This document shows, piece by piece, positions 18,275 through 27,916 of a stretch of 64,000 nucleotides of DNA; within the stretch, counting starts at the first letter, position 1; every line of letters starts with the position of its first letter. Under the pieces are notes generated by a model. It had not been told where the DNA came from, searched no databases, and saw only the letters and a program-made list of their open reading frames with translations. The translations under genes were made by a program, and so were the position numbers. This stretch comes from Olavius algarvensis Delta 4 endosymbiont (GTDB lineage: Bacteria > Desulfobacterota > Desulfobacteria > Desulfobacterales > CAJINA01): positions 28,086 through 92,085 of the forward strand of contig CAJINA010000021.1 in assembly GCA_905176665.1 (NCBI GenBank), in the 5' to 3' direction.

Positions 18275-19576
18275 TCAGGCGTAGAAGTATTTTTTTATGA
18301 TGGCATCCAGTTCCGATTTCAGAGCCTCATCTTCCCGGCCGGCATACGTGTCGTAAAGGGTACGGGAGATGGATGCGAATGCATCGATATAGTCCGGATC
18401 GAAGTGCCCACCGCGGCCATCCTGCAAAATGTCCATCGTTTTTTCAAATGAAAACGGCTCTTTATAGGGGCGGTGCGAGGTGAGCGCATCAAATACATCT
18501 GCAATGGCAAAGATTCTGGCGATTTCCGGAATCTGTTTGCCGGCCAGGCCCCGGTTGTACCCCCTGCCGTCATATTTTTCGTGGTGGTAGGCGACAATAT
18601 CCATGCCCTCCTTGATCCACTCGGCTTTGTTCACGATGTCCAGTCCCAGGGGAACATGGCCTTGCATGACCGCGAACTCTTCATTGGTCAGGCGTCCGGG
18701 TTTGTGCAGGATCCCGTCCTCGATCCCGATTTTGCCCACATCGTGGAGAAACGCACCCTTGATCAGGCGCTGGATGGTGTCGGCGGCCAGGCACAGTTCT
18801 TCGGCCAATTTCACCGAGATGATGGTCACCCGGTAATTGTGAGCATCGGTATCGCTGTCGCGTTTGGCAATGGCACTGCCCAGTACCGTCAGCACTGCGA
18901 GGTTGGCATCGAAGAGTTTGGCCGACAGTCTTGATACCCGGCTGAGAAGGGAGTTGATCACCGGGTAGAGCAGGGCGGTGGTCAAAAGGACGATCACCAT
19001 TGCGGCGGCCGCCAACCGCAGGGCCCGGGTTTCGACCGCTGCAATGGCTTTCGGTGCGATTGCAAAAATCGTCTCACCGTAAGCGGCCAGTTCACCACGT
19101 TCATTGGAAAGGGGCGCCACAATCTGTACATGCGGAATCTGGTTCAATTTGATGACGCTGATTCCCATGTTGCCCCTACGGTCCGCATCCGGTTGAATGC
19201 TGCCGGTAATAGTTTCAACCTGCTCGATATGTTCATAGGAGATGTCCGGTACCTGTGCTACCGTTGTGCCTTTGAGGTCATAAATTCCGATCCAGACATA
19301 TCGGCCGGTTACCATGAAATCACGCTGTGCGAGAATGGTCGCAGCGTGTTTCTCCATTTCCAGCCGGTTCAGATTGCCCGGATCGTTCAACAGGTGCCGG
19401 ATAGAATTGTTCAGGCGTTTGAAACCACTTTCGGCCTTGATGAGGATCCACTGGTCGATCTTTTCTTTTTCGAACTGCCAGACGGCAAAGCCGGCGGTCA
19501 GGGCTATCAAAAACCCCACAAGGGAGATGCGAAATACGAGTTTGCGATGGATGGCTGTATGGCTGGTGGAGATCAT
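18275..19576 (-). CDS. Membrane HD-GYP domain protein (c-di-GMP phosphodiesterase-like)
   Basis: A 433-residue protein with two membrane helices (~14-35 and ~187-208) around a periplasmic sensor region of about 150 residues, then an HD-GYP domain. The metal-binding HD pair is at 278-279 (AFLHDVGKIGI), followed by HVPLG, YHHEKYDGRGY and IADVFDALTSHRPYK. The hallmark GYP reads GYN (Asn341 instead of Pro); the metal ligands look intact. HD-GYP enzymes linearise c-di-GMP to pGpG or GMP. The start is 24 bases after the stop of a family-3 solute-binding protein gene, with GAGG as ribosome site, so the two are cotranscribed, and the binding protein may feed a signal to this sensor. Confidence 0.9.
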   Translation of the reverse strand: MISTSHTAIHRKLVFRISLVGFLIALTAGFAVWQFEKEKIDQWILIKAESGFKRLNNSIRHLLNDPGNLNRLEMEKHAATILAQRDFMVTGRYVWIGIYDLKGTTVAQVPDISYEHIEQVETITGSIQPDADRRGNMGISVIKLNQIPHVQIVAPLSNERGELAAYGETIFAIAPKAIAAVETRALRLAAAAMVIVLLTTALLYPVINSLLSRVSRLSAKLFDANLAVLTVLGSAIAKRDSDTDAHNYRVTIISVKLAEELCLAADTIQRLIKGAFLHDVGKIGIEDGILHKPGRLTNEEFAVMQGHVPLGLDIVNKAEWIKEGMDIVAYHHEKYDGRGYNRGLAGKQIPEIARIFAIADVFDALTSHRPYKEPFSFEKTMDILQDGRGGHFDPDYIDAFASISRTLYDTYAGREDEALKSELDAIIKKYFYA

Positions 19577-19599
19577 CGGGCCTCAATTAAATGCAGGTT

Positions 19600-20373
19600 T
19601 CAGGGGGCCATGCCGTAGCGCGCGAGTATATCACGGCCGGCTCGGGTTCTTTTAAAGTCGCGCAGGGCTTGCGCAAATTCTGCCGTAAGTCGGGTGTGCC
19701 CTTTTTTCCGGCTAAAAGCGATAAAAAGCGGTGCCCGGGTAAGCGGTGGTTCCAGGAACACCAAGTCGTGGACCCCGCCGACCCGGTCGGCGAAATAACG
19801 CACCACGTGGCGGTTGCCGACGCCCACCGCGAATCTTCTATGTTTGAACATCTGCAGGAGGTTGAGGTCGTTTCGCGTAACAATTTTATCCAGGTAGGTG
19901 GCGGCGTCAAACACTTTTCCGTAGCTGTAACCGGTCACGACACCAACCGGGTGGGGTGCGATATCCGTCAACTTGCCGGAAAAATGAACGCGCGCAGCCC
20001 TCCGGGTGAAAATATGATTCTCTTCCAGAGCAAGTTCGGCATCCGGGAAAAGCAGGAACGTTTCCCGTTCCGGCGTTTTGAAAAGCGGCATGATCGCGTC
20101 GACCCGGCCGGTTTTCCCACTGTGGAGCATCCTTTTCCAGGGATACTGTTTATACGTGACCATCAGGCCCAAGGATTGTGCGGCGTGGTTGATTAATTCA
20201 ACACAGACGCCGGTTAGGTCACCCTTTTCCATGTAGTAATAGGGTGGATAGCCGGTACTGGTGCCGACCACCAGTTCACCGGCCGATACGCCCGCCGGTG
20301 GATGGCAAAGCGTGCCGATAACCAGTAGCAGCGCTGCCAGCGTCACGCGCCTTTTGAAGCTCAACCTTTCCAT
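19600..20373 (-). CDS. Periplasmic solute-binding protein, family 3 (amino-acid type)
   Basis: A 257-residue protein with a Sec signal peptide (basic MERLSFKRRV, hydrophobic core, cleavage near GVSAGE) and a type II periplasmic-binding fold of the SBP_bac_3 family: ELVVGTSTGYPPYYYMEKGDL at the mature N terminus, then the AIMPLFKTPERE hinge region and the second lobe. No ABC permease or ATPase genes are present, so it is probably a sensor partner and not part of an importer. An in-frame ATG 34 codons upstream exists, but 20373 begins the signal peptide. It sits between an algC-type gene and an HD-GYP gene on the same strand, 24 bases before the latter. Confidence 0.82.
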   Translation of the reverse strand: MERLSFKRRVTLAALLLVIGTLCHPPAGVSAGELVVGTSTGYPPYYYMEKGDLTGVCVELINHAAQSLGLMVTYKQYPWKRMLHSGKTGRVDAIMPLFKTPERETFLLFPDAELALEENHIFTRRAARVHFSGKLTDIAPHPVGVVTGYSYGKVFDAATYLDKIVTRNDLNLLQMFKHRRFAVGVGNRHVVRYFADRVGGVHDLVFLEPPLTRAPLFIAFSRKKGHTRLTAEFAQALRDFKRTRAGRDILARYGMAP

Positions 20374-20416
20374 TCGTGTTCCGGTCCTGTCGGATGCCGC
20401 CGGCCCTGTCCGGCCT

Positions 20417-21772
20417 TCAAGTGACTGAGTTTTTAACCTCTTCCAGGACCGATTCCACCAGCATTCTGATATCATTCAGCCTGGTTTCTGTCAGGGCCTC
20501 AAAACGGAGCACCAGGGCCGGCTGGGTGTTGGATGCCCGGACCAGGCCCCAGCCGTCATCGAAGAGCACCCGGACGCCGTCAATGTCTATGACAGCGTAC
20601 TTGTTGCGAAAATGCTCGGTCACGGCAGCGACAACTTTGAATTTGACGTTATCCGGACATTCAACCCTTATTTCCGGGGTGTTCACCGTGCGGGGCACAT
20701 CAGCCAGCAGGGCGGACAGATTGCTTCCCGAATCGGCCAGGATCTCGAGCAGGCGGCAGGAGGCGTAGGTGGCATCGTCGAATCCGAAGTAGCGATCGGC
20801 AAAGAACATATGGCCACTCATTTCGCCGGCCAACTCAGCCTGTTCCTCTTTCATCTTCTTTTTAATCAGCGAGTGCCCGGTTTTCCACATGATGGCGCGT
20901 CCGCCGTGCTTTTCGATATCATCATACAGGGTCTGGGAGCATTTTACCTCGGAGATAAGCGTTGCCCCGGGTTTGCGGGTCAAGATTTCGCGGGCAAACA
21001 GGATCAGCAGTTTGTCGCCGTAAATGATTTCGCCGTTTTCATCCACGACCCCGATACGGTCGCCGTCACCATCGTAACCGATCCCGATATCAAGCTTCTC
21101 AGCCCGGACCAGCTCGATCAGATCGCGCATGTTTTCCAGGACCGTTGGGTCCGCCTCGTGGTTGGGAAAGGTCCCGTCCATTTCGCAATACAGATCATGG
21201 ACTTCACATCCCAGCTTTTTCAATATCGGCACGGCTACCACGCCGGCAGTACCATTGCCTGCATCGACGCCCACTTTAAGCGGCCGGCTGATCTGGATAT
21301 TGCCGGTTACGTAGTCGGTATAGGGGATGATCACATCGGTACTGGCAAGGTCCCCGGCTCCGTCTGCAAAGTCCGACGCCTGTATAATTTCAAGGATTTC
21401 CTGGATCTGTCGGCCATGTATCGATCCCAGGCCGAGGCACATCTTGAAGCCGTTGTACTCGCCGGGGTTGTGGCTGGCGGTCACCATGACGCCCCCTTCC
21501 ATCTGCAGGTGCTGGATGGAAAAATAGAGTACCGGTGTGGGACAAACGCCGATGTCGGTCACATCGCACCCCGTGGCGCGCAGACCGACAATCAACTGCC
21601 GGGCGTAATTATCTGAAGAGGTTCGGCAGTCACGGCCCACTGTAATGGCCCGTGCCCCGTTGCGTATGAGGAACGTGCCGATGCCTTTGCCAATCAGGAG
21701 TACATCCTCCTCAGTCATGTCCCGGCCCGCAATTCCGCGGATATCGTATTCTCTGAACATTTCATGATTCAT
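20417..21772 (-). CDS. algC: Phosphomannomutase/phosphoglucomutase
   Basis: A 451-residue member of the alpha-D-phosphohexomutase family, which interconverts hexose 6- and 1-phosphates for lipopolysaccharide and exopolysaccharide sugars. It begins MNHEMFREYDIRGIAG, as AlgC/ManB proteins do. The phosphoserine loop is VMVTASHNPGEYNG, the Mg-binding loop YDGDGDRIGV, the sugar-specificity loop GEMSGHMFF, and the phosphate-binding C-terminal domain contains RASNTQPALVLRFEA. Length and all four motifs are normal. AGGGG lies 7 bases before the ATG. It is first in a minus-strand run with the solute-binding and HD-GYP genes, a set that could link polysaccharide precursors with c-di-GMP control. Confidence 0.92.
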   Translation of the reverse strand: MNHEMFREYDIRGIAGRDMTEEDVLLIGKGIGTFLIRNGARAITVGRDCRTSSDNYARQLIVGLRATGCDVTDIGVCPTPVLYFSIQHLQMEGGVMVTASHNPGEYNGFKMCLGLGSIHGRQIQEILEIIQASDFADGAGDLASTDVIIPYTDYVTGNIQISRPLKVGVDAGNGTAGVVAVPILKKLGCEVHDLYCEMDGTFPNHEADPTVLENMRDLIELVRAEKLDIGIGYDGDGDRIGVVDENGEIIYGDKLLILFAREILTRKPGATLISEVKCSQTLYDDIEKHGGRAIMWKTGHSLIKKKMKEEQAELAGEMSGHMFFADRYFGFDDATYASCRLLEILADSGSNLSALLADVPRTVNTPEIRVECPDNVKFKVVAAVTEHFRNKYAVIDIDGVRVLFDDGWGLVRASNTQPALVLRFEALTETRLNDIRMLVESVLEEVKNSVT

Positions 21773-21904
21773 AATAAACCCCTTGTGGTGTCGATTGTCC
21801 GAATGTTGAATGCAACATAGCGGTATGAAGTTTGAAATCGGGTTCGATGGGTGCCAACGATCCCGGTATTGCCCCTGATTAGGCCTGCTTTTCGGTTAAC
21901 GCGG

Positions 21905-22729
21905 TTACAAACTGACGACCAGGGCCGCTAATCCCAATACCATACAATAGGGTGCAAAATAATGCAGCCGTCCGCGGCCAACCATCCAGACCAGAAATCT
22001 CAAGGAGGCATAGCCCACCAGGCATGATGCCAGGGTACCGGCGGCGGTTATCGTCAACGGCAAATTGGAGTGGCCGACCAGGTCCCCAGCGCCCAGCAGC
22101 CCGGCCCCCGCTACCGCCGGTATGGAGAGCAAAAAGGAGAAGCGGGCCGCGGTTTCGCGATCGAGCCCCAGGTATAAGCCGGCGGCGATGGTCGCTCCTG
22201 AGCGTGATATCCCCGGGATAATTGCCAATCCCTGGACGATACCTATAGCCACACTGTTTTTAATGGTGAATCGCCGGACACCATGGCCACCAGCGCCGAG
22301 CCGCCGGGTGCCCCAGAGGACCACCCCGGTGATCATCAGGGTGACCCCGACAATGGTAACGGATGAAAACAGCGTTTCGGCAATTTCCTTGAAAACCAAC
22401 CCCAGGATAGCCGTGGGGATGGAGCCTGCCACGATGAGCAGGGCGATCCTGATTTCCCGGTCCTTGGCCAGTAATTCAGATGCCGCTTTGATATCCGGCA
22501 GAACCCGGAGCCACTTGACCAACGCCTTCAATATCGCCACGATGTCTTTGAAAAAATAGATGACTACGGCGAACAGGGTGCCCACATGGACACTGATGTC
22601 AAAGGCCAGCAAGGGCTGGGTCAACCCCAGCAGGTTTTGAAAAAGGACCAGGTGCCCCGAGCTGCTGACGGGCAAAAACTCCGTTAATCCCTGTACAACG
22701 CCGAGTAAGACCGCCTCCGTTAGATTCAT
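21905..22729 (-). CDS. uppP: Undecaprenyl-diphosphatase
   Basis: A 274-residue integral membrane enzyme (BacA/UppP) that removes a phosphate from undecaprenyl diphosphate, recycling the carrier lipid for peptidoglycan and polysaccharide synthesis; overproduction gives bacitracin resistance. The N-terminal signature AVLLGVVQGLTEFLPVSSSGHLVLFQ and the second motif GLAIIPGISRSGATIAAGL contain the catalytic Glu, Ser and Arg residues. About seven to eight hydrophobic helices are visible and the length is normal. AGGA lies about 5 bases before the ATG. It stands alone between algC and a divergent methyltransferase. Confidence 0.96.
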   Translation of the reverse strand: MNLTEAVLLGVVQGLTEFLPVSSSGHLVLFQNLLGLTQPLLAFDISVHVGTLFAVVIYFFKDIVAILKALVKWLRVLPDIKAASELLAKDREIRIALLIVAGSIPTAILGLVFKEIAETLFSSVTIVGVTLMITGVVLWGTRRLGAGGHGVRRFTIKNSVAIGIVQGLAIIPGISRSGATIAAGLYLGLDRETAARFSFLLSIPAVAGAGLLGAGDLVGHSNLPLTITAAGTLASCLVGYASLRFLVWMVGRGRLHYFAPYCMVLGLAALVVSL

Positions 22730-22907
22730 CTGTTCCTATACTGTGTACTATCTCGTTATTAGCAGGATGTCAGGTAAATTGCCGTGAACGGGCAGTTCCG
22801 GGCGGCACCCCTGTAGATGCTACTATAGCGCAATGCGAGTTTAATTACTAATAAAGACACCGGACAAATAAATTTTTTTTACGCCTTAAAATTGAATTCT
22901 GATCGAA

Positions 22908-23567
22908 ATGAAGATACAAGCATTCACGAGCTGGAGATCACCCATACCCCGGACTGATAAACCGATGATTAATGTATCCTTGACACCGATGCTGGAAGCA
23001 CTAAAGACGAATGCCAAGCAATGGCGCCATGAGAAGCTGCTGAACTGGCGCTACGGCCTCGTCGAGAAGCACATTGCTCCCGGGTATAGGGTACTGGATC
23101 AGGGCGCCGGTACCGGCTGGGTTGGGTGGCGGCTGCATCAGCGTAAAGGTTGCCGTGTTCGTCTTGTCGACGTCCTCGACCGAAACGAGACGGAGCTTGC
23201 GCACGAGGTTTATGACGGCCGGCGCCTACCATACGCCGACGGCAGTTTCGATGTTACCCTTTTGATCTTCGTTCTGCACCATGCCCGCAACCAGGAGGAG
23301 ATCCTGAGTGAAGCAGCCCGCGTGAGCAGCGTGAAGATTGTCGTGGTGGAAGACACGCCACGCAACCGGTTTGAACGGGCTGTCAACACGTGTTGTGATA
23401 CGTTTGGAAATTTGAAACCCGGCTTTTTGAATCCGCACAATTATCGCAAAATAGATGAGTGGCGACGGATATTCGCTGCCATGGGACTCGATGTGATCCA
23501 TCAAGAGGTCGTCAGACCGTTCTTTCCCTACATCTATGCCAAAACAGTGTTCGTGCTGTCGCCCTGA
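22908..23567 (+). CDS. SAM-dependent methyltransferase, class I
   Basis: A 219-residue methyltransferase of the Methyltransf_11 type. Motif I is YRVLDQGAGTGWVGWRL (residues ~59-75), the acidic end of strand 2 is VRLVDVLDRNE, motif II/III is LPYADGSFDVTLLIFVLHH, and motif IV is EEILSEAARVSSVKIVVVEDT. The substrate cannot be told; the C-terminal part (HNYRKIDEWRRIFAAMGL) is like small-molecule methyltransferases. The start may instead be the Met at 22965, since the first 19 residues are not conserved-looking and neither start has a good ribosome site. It converges with rtcB. Confidence 0.82.
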   Translation: MKIQAFTSWRSPIPRTDKPMINVSLTPMLEALKTNAKQWRHEKLLNWRYGLVEKHIAPGYRVLDQGAGTGWVGWRLHQRKGCRVRLVDVLDRNETELAHEVYDGRRLPYADGSFDVTLLIFVLHHARNQEEILSEAARVSSVKIVVVEDTPRNRFERAVNTCCDTFGNLKPGFLNPHNYRKIDEWRRIFAAMGLDVIHQEVVRPFFPYIYAKTVFVLSP

Positions 23568-23654
23568 AGCCTGCAGCAGGTATCCCGCTCCATTCACAGT
23601 GTATGGATGGTCCCGACATATGCGGTTGTATTATACCGCGCACCGATCTGCCTA

Positions 23655-25088
23655 TCAGCCCTTTACGACGGCCATTGGTCGCAACCGCGCTATTTTTTTT
23701 GATATTCCCGCTCCGTGCACGGCGGCGATCACACTGGTGATGTCTTTGTAGGCTTCCGGCATTTCCTCGGCCAGGGTGGCTCGGCCGGTCCAGCGGACGA
23801 GAATGCCCCGGTCTTCCAACTCCCGGTTAATGGCGCGGCCCTTGCTTTTTTTACGGGCCGCTTTGCGGCTGAGTACACGGCCCGCCCCGTGGCAGGTAGA
23901 ACCGAAAGTCTCCTCCATTGCCAGGGGAGTACCGGCCAGGACATAGGAAGCGGTCCCCATGTCACCGGGGATGATAACCGGCTGTCCGGTATGGCGATAG
24001 TCTTCCGGCAGGGCCTCATGGCCCGGCGGAAAAGCTCGGGTGGCACCCTTGCGGTGGACGCAAACCCATTGCTGTTTTCCGCGGTGTTGGTGCAGTTCCT
24101 TTTTGGCGATGTTATGGCATACGTCGTAAATCAGCTGCATGGCCAGATTGCGGGGACCGATGGAGAAAACCTTCTGAAATACCTCCCGGGTCAGGTGCAG
24201 CATAACCTGGCGATTGGCCCAGGCGTAGTTGGCTGCACAGGCCATAGCACCCAGGTAGCGTTGTCCGACGGCGCCCGTTATCGAGGCGCAGGCCAGCTGC
24301 CGGTCCGGCAGGTCGAAACCGGCTTTATGGGCATGTTTCGACATGCTGCCCAGGGAATCGTCGCAGACCTGGTAGCCGAAGCCCCGCGAACCGGAATGCA
24401 GCATGACGGTGACCTGGTCCTTGAAGAGTCCGAAAGCGGCCGCGATGGCATCATCATAGATTCGGTCCACCACACCGACTTCTAAAAAGTGATTGCCGCT
24501 GCCCAGGGTGCCGAGCTGCCGCAGGCCGCGCTCCAGAGCGCGCTTGCTAACACTTTCAGGATCGGCGGCCGGCAGGCAGCCGCTGTCTTCGGTATGGTCA
24601 AGGTCAGCCTGATCACCAAACCCCTGTCGTACCGCCCAGGCACTGCCCTGGGTGAGGACTTTCTTCTCTTCCTTCGTGGTGAGCCGAACATTGCCGGTCG
24701 ACCCCACCCCACACGGAATATCCCGATACAGGCTGTTGATCAGATCCGTGAGCCGCGGCCGAACTTCGGCCTCCACCAGCGCGGTGCCGGCCAGCCGCAC
24801 CCCGCAGTTGATGTCGTAACCAACGCCCCCGGGGCTGACGATGCCGGTATCCCAGTCAAAGGCGGCTACCCCGCCAATGGGGAACCCATACCCCCAGTGC
24901 ATGTCGGGCATGGCCAGCGAGGCCTTCAGAATCCCCGGCAAGGAGGCTACATTGGCCACCTGTTTGAGCGGTTGGTCTTGACCGGGAAGCTTGAACAGAT
25001 CCGCGGATGAGTATACGATTCCGGGAACGCGCATGCGTCCGGAGCGGGGGATTTCCCACCGGTAGTCATCAAGCTGCCTTATTTCCAT
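23655..25088 (-). CDS. rtcB: RNA-splicing ligase RtcB
   Basis: A 477-residue RtcB, the GTP- and Mn-dependent ligase that joins RNA 2',3'-cyclic phosphate (or 3'-phosphate) ends to 5'-OH ends. The metal site is complete: Cys95 in GYDINCGVRL, His200 in GSGNHFLEV, His231 in LHSGSRGFGYQ and His325 in YDVCHNIAKKE. His400 in STCHGAGRVLSRK is the guanylylated residue. MPDMHWGYGFPIGGVAA near residue 60 is the family hallmark. GGAG lies 8 bases before the ATG. No RtcA cyclase or RtcR regulator is nearby, but the activator archease is encoded about 5 kb away on the same strand. Confidence 0.96.
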   Translation of the reverse strand: MEIRQLDDYRWEIPRSGRMRVPGIVYSSADLFKLPGQDQPLKQVANVASLPGILKASLAMPDMHWGYGFPIGGVAAFDWDTGIVSPGGVGYDINCGVRLAGTALVEAEVRPRLTDLINSLYRDIPCGVGSTGNVRLTTKEEKKVLTQGSAWAVRQGFGDQADLDHTEDSGCLPAADPESVSKRALERGLRQLGTLGSGNHFLEVGVVDRIYDDAIAAAFGLFKDQVTVMLHSGSRGFGYQVCDDSLGSMSKHAHKAGFDLPDRQLACASITGAVGQRYLGAMACAANYAWANRQVMLHLTREVFQKVFSIGPRNLAMQLIYDVCHNIAKKELHQHRGKQQWVCVHRKGATRAFPPGHEALPEDYRHTGQPVIIPGDMGTASYVLAGTPLAMEETFGSTCHGAGRVLSRKAARKKSKGRAINRELEDRGILVRWTGRATLAEEMPEAYKDITSVIAAVHGAGISKKIARLRPMAVVKG

Positions 25089-25383
25089 ATCTACATCTCC
25101 GGGTTGACCAATTGATTGTTCAAAAGGTCGGTACTAATAATTTCACATACCGGCTTTTTAGACCCCGTCAACAGGCCGGCTAATCAGCCTTTGCCTTGGC
25201 GTGAAAGGTGTGCTTACCCATATACGCCGCTGTTTTGACGCGGCCATGAATTTCATTGTCGCCGCTATCGAAGATTTCTTCAGAGCATCTCAACTTGTTG
25301 CCGGTTTATTCCCAGGAAAAACGGAACTCAGCCCATTCGTTGCGTCGGCGTCCGAGATATAAAGGCCGTTTCGTTGAAATACG

Positions 25384-27393
25384 CTAATTACCAAAGGGCA
25401 ACCCTTTAAGTATTCTCTTGACCGGATCATCTTGTGGGTCGCCACTCGAACCTTTGCCCGCTGGGAGAAGCGACTTCAGACCTTCGGGCTTGACCAATTC
25501 CTGGATTTTTCCTTTCGCTACACCTTCCAGGTCGGGAGCAAAAATAGGTGAAGCAAACGTCCCGCTCACGGCTACGGGCACTGTGATGCCGGACCGGCTT
25601 TGCGTGTCTCCCTGCCCCTTGAGGGTTCCCACCAATCTGGGATTGATCCGGAAATCGAGAGTTTCCTTGAAAAGATCGGCCTGACCTTCGGCGCTGACCC
25701 GGATGAACGGTGATGCCATCTTGGCGCCCCCGGTCCGGACCAGCCCCCTCGAAATGTCGAAAGGTATGAAAAGCTCAGAAAAATCGGTGCGCGGTTTCTT
25801 TCCCCCTGCTTTGGCCAGGCCGAAGGCAGACTTTACGTTTCTGGCCATGGAGGCCAGGTCAACCCCCTTGAGCGCACCATCCTTGAAGCGCAACTGTCCC
25901 CGGCCGGAAAGTGATTTTTTGACAGCTGCGGTCTCGGTGCCGACCATCGACAACTGCATGCGCGCCTCCGTCGCCCCTTCTAGAATGTCCTTGCTGAGCA
26001 TGTCCCTGAGCAGCGGGTTGACCTTTAGATCTTTCACTTCGAGTTTCACGGATGTTTTCGGGATCTCGGAGGTAACGTTGAACTGGGTGTGGGATGACAC
26101 AACACCTCGGTACATATCCGATTTCACGGTGGCTTGGATGAGCCCGCTTTTGGCCTTTATCACGGCCTGGACATTTTCCATATTTGCCTTGGCGACTTTA
26201 AGCTTTTCGATTTGAACGTTCGCATCAAGCACCAAACGTCTCAGTGGACCGTAATCGGTCTTTTCTTTTACCTTTTCAGGTATTCCGGCTTCTGCGTCTT
26301 TCTTCGTTGTTGCTCTATCATCCGGGGGTAGATACCGGTCCAGGTCAATGTGGTTCATTTTCATCCTAAGAACCAGGACCGGCCGGGAAAACGCCTCGGT
26401 CTTGCCTGAAAACGCGGCCTCGGTGTCGTCCAGGGTTAGGGCGCCGTCTGCCAGCGACAACGCCGTCGGGCTTCCTTTCAACTTCATTTTCAGGGCAACC
26501 TTGTCAAGCGCCATAGGGTCGGCGGTTTCAATGGGAAATGTCTGCCCCAGGGCAGCCACCAGCGTACGTGGTGAAAATGGTTTGACCCCGATGCCCAGGT
26601 CGAAGGTTGGATTCCCGGCCGCATCTGTTACCCGGCCGTTGAGCGACATTTCGATTTGCCCGAAAAGCTTGACAACCATTTGGATGGGTAGGGGGGTCTT
26701 GCCGGCATCCTGGCCTAAAGGTCCGAAGGTGCCTTCCAATCCGATCGGCTGGTTGTCAACGCGTGCCGAAAATGTCAGATGAATTGGGCGGTCAAGGGAA
26801 ACATCTTCTAGATGCATACCCAGGTCGGCCACCTCCTTGCGGGCGCCGGAGGTCCGGTCAATATACAACAAGGCGCCGTTGGTTATCGCGAATTCTCCTA
26901 CAGCCAGATCCTTAATCGGCAAACCCTTGCCAGCAGAACCGGTGTCTTCAACCTTTTCGGAGGCGGCCGGCACCTGCGCTTCTCCGGCTTTTTCCCGAAA
27001 TCCCTCCCAGTTGCCACGGCCGGTCCTGTCCTTGACCAGAACGATGCGGGGCGTGTCGATAACCAATCGTTTGATTTGCAGATTACGGACGATCAGGGGC
27101 AGCAGCTTGACTCGTATATCGAAAGACTTGATGGACAGCATCTCTTTTTCCCCAAACCCGGCAGGATTACCCAGGTAGAGATCGGAAAAGGCAATACCAG
27201 CCCAAGGAAACAGGGACAGCTTAAGCCGGCCGCCGATGGTAAAATCGCGACCGGTGGCATCGGAGACCTGCTTTTCGATCTGGGGTTTGTACTGCTCGAT
27301 ATCGACAAAAAACGGTACCAGAATCAAGGCCCCCACCACGAGCGCGAGCAGCGCCCCACCGGTGATGATTAACCATTTCAGTGTTTTATGCAT
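25384..27393 (-). CDS. AsmA family protein
   Basis: A 669-residue AsmA-type protein, one of the bridge-like lipid-transfer proteins of the Gram-negative envelope. An N-terminal membrane anchor (residues ~7-29) is followed by VDIEQYKPQIEKQVSDATGRDFTIGGRLKLSLFPWAGIAFSD (given here only as a landmark at ~30-72), the diagnostic AsmA N-terminal segment. A long beta-rich region follows and then the AsmA_2 C-terminal part with QLRFKDGALKGVDLASMAR at ~520-540. It is probably involved in phospholipid delivery or outer-membrane assembly. AAGGAG lies 6 bases before the ATG. It appears monocistronic. Confidence 0.9.
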   Translation of the reverse strand: MHKTLKWLIITGGALLALVVGALILVPFFVDIEQYKPQIEKQVSDATGRDFTIGGRLKLSLFPWAGIAFSDLYLGNPAGFGEKEMLSIKSFDIRVKLLPLIVRNLQIKRLVIDTPRIVLVKDRTGRGNWEGFREKAGEAQVPAASEKVEDTGSAGKGLPIKDLAVGEFAITNGALLYIDRTSGARKEVADLGMHLEDVSLDRPIHLTFSARVDNQPIGLEGTFGPLGQDAGKTPLPIQMVVKLFGQIEMSLNGRVTDAAGNPTFDLGIGVKPFSPRTLVAALGQTFPIETADPMALDKVALKMKLKGSPTALSLADGALTLDDTEAAFSGKTEAFSRPVLVLRMKMNHIDLDRYLPPDDRATTKKDAEAGIPEKVKEKTDYGPLRRLVLDANVQIEKLKVAKANMENVQAVIKAKSGLIQATVKSDMYRGVVSSHTQFNVTSEIPKTSVKLEVKDLKVNPLLRDMLSKDILEGATEARMQLSMVGTETAAVKKSLSGRGQLRFKDGALKGVDLASMARNVKSAFGLAKAGGKKPRTDFSELFIPFDISRGLVRTGGAKMASPFIRVSAEGQADLFKETLDFRINPRLVGTLKGQGDTQSRSGITVPVAVSGTFASPIFAPDLEGVAKGKIQELVKPEGLKSLLPAGKGSSGDPQDDPVKRILKGLPFGN

Positions 27394-27916
27394 GTTATCT
27401 CCTTTTTCGGTTTACATCCGAATCCGCGGCTGGCCGGCTGGCTTGAGGCCGAATGCATCCGCTGTGTGGCCCGGGGTTGACAGTCTGGAGCGTCACCTGA
27501 AAATCCCACGGTCCAATCGGATTGAACTTTAAAAAAAATAACACTGCCCCGAGGCCAAATCAAGAGATCTGAAAAAGCCGCAACACTTTGGGCATGTTTT
27601 TAGTATGGACCGAAAAGCTTTTTATCGGGGATAAAAAACGATTCTTTCAAACGCCACCTTCCGGTGCGCCTTGAGGAGTGCCTGCCCGCCGCGGTCACGA
27701 TCTGGGCAATTCTGTAAAAAGAGACAGCCAGCTCGGAGCGGCTTGCTATTTCTGATAGGCCCGACTATAATTCGGTATAAATGTAATTGCCTGAATAGGT
27801 TGCGGATACTGCCCGCAGTGCGGCTCGATTTGTTTGCACGGCGAGCTAAAAAAACGCGGTTCGGCGGATTAAATTGGGTGTGGGCGTCCCAATGCATCAA
27901 TAAAAGGGGCTTACCA
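27394..27916. other. 523-bp divergent intergenic region
   Basis: Lies between the divergent asmA-like gene and the metallo-beta-lactamase fusion gene. Near the asmA side is an A-rich run (27530-27537). A good sigma-70-like promoter for the rightward gene is at 27743-27771 (listed separately), which leaves a leader of about 140 bases. The frame of the fusion gene stays open through 27671-27916, but that stretch has no domain or ribosome site and I treat it as non-coding. No RNA gene was seen. Confidence 0.4.
27743..27771 (+). promoter_or_regulatory. Candidate sigma-70 promoter
   Basis: TTGCTA (27743-27748), a 17-base spacer, and a perfect TATAAT (27766-27771). It points to the metallo-beta-lactamase/receiver/GAF gene at 27917, giving a leader of roughly 140 bases. 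Confidence 0.5.
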
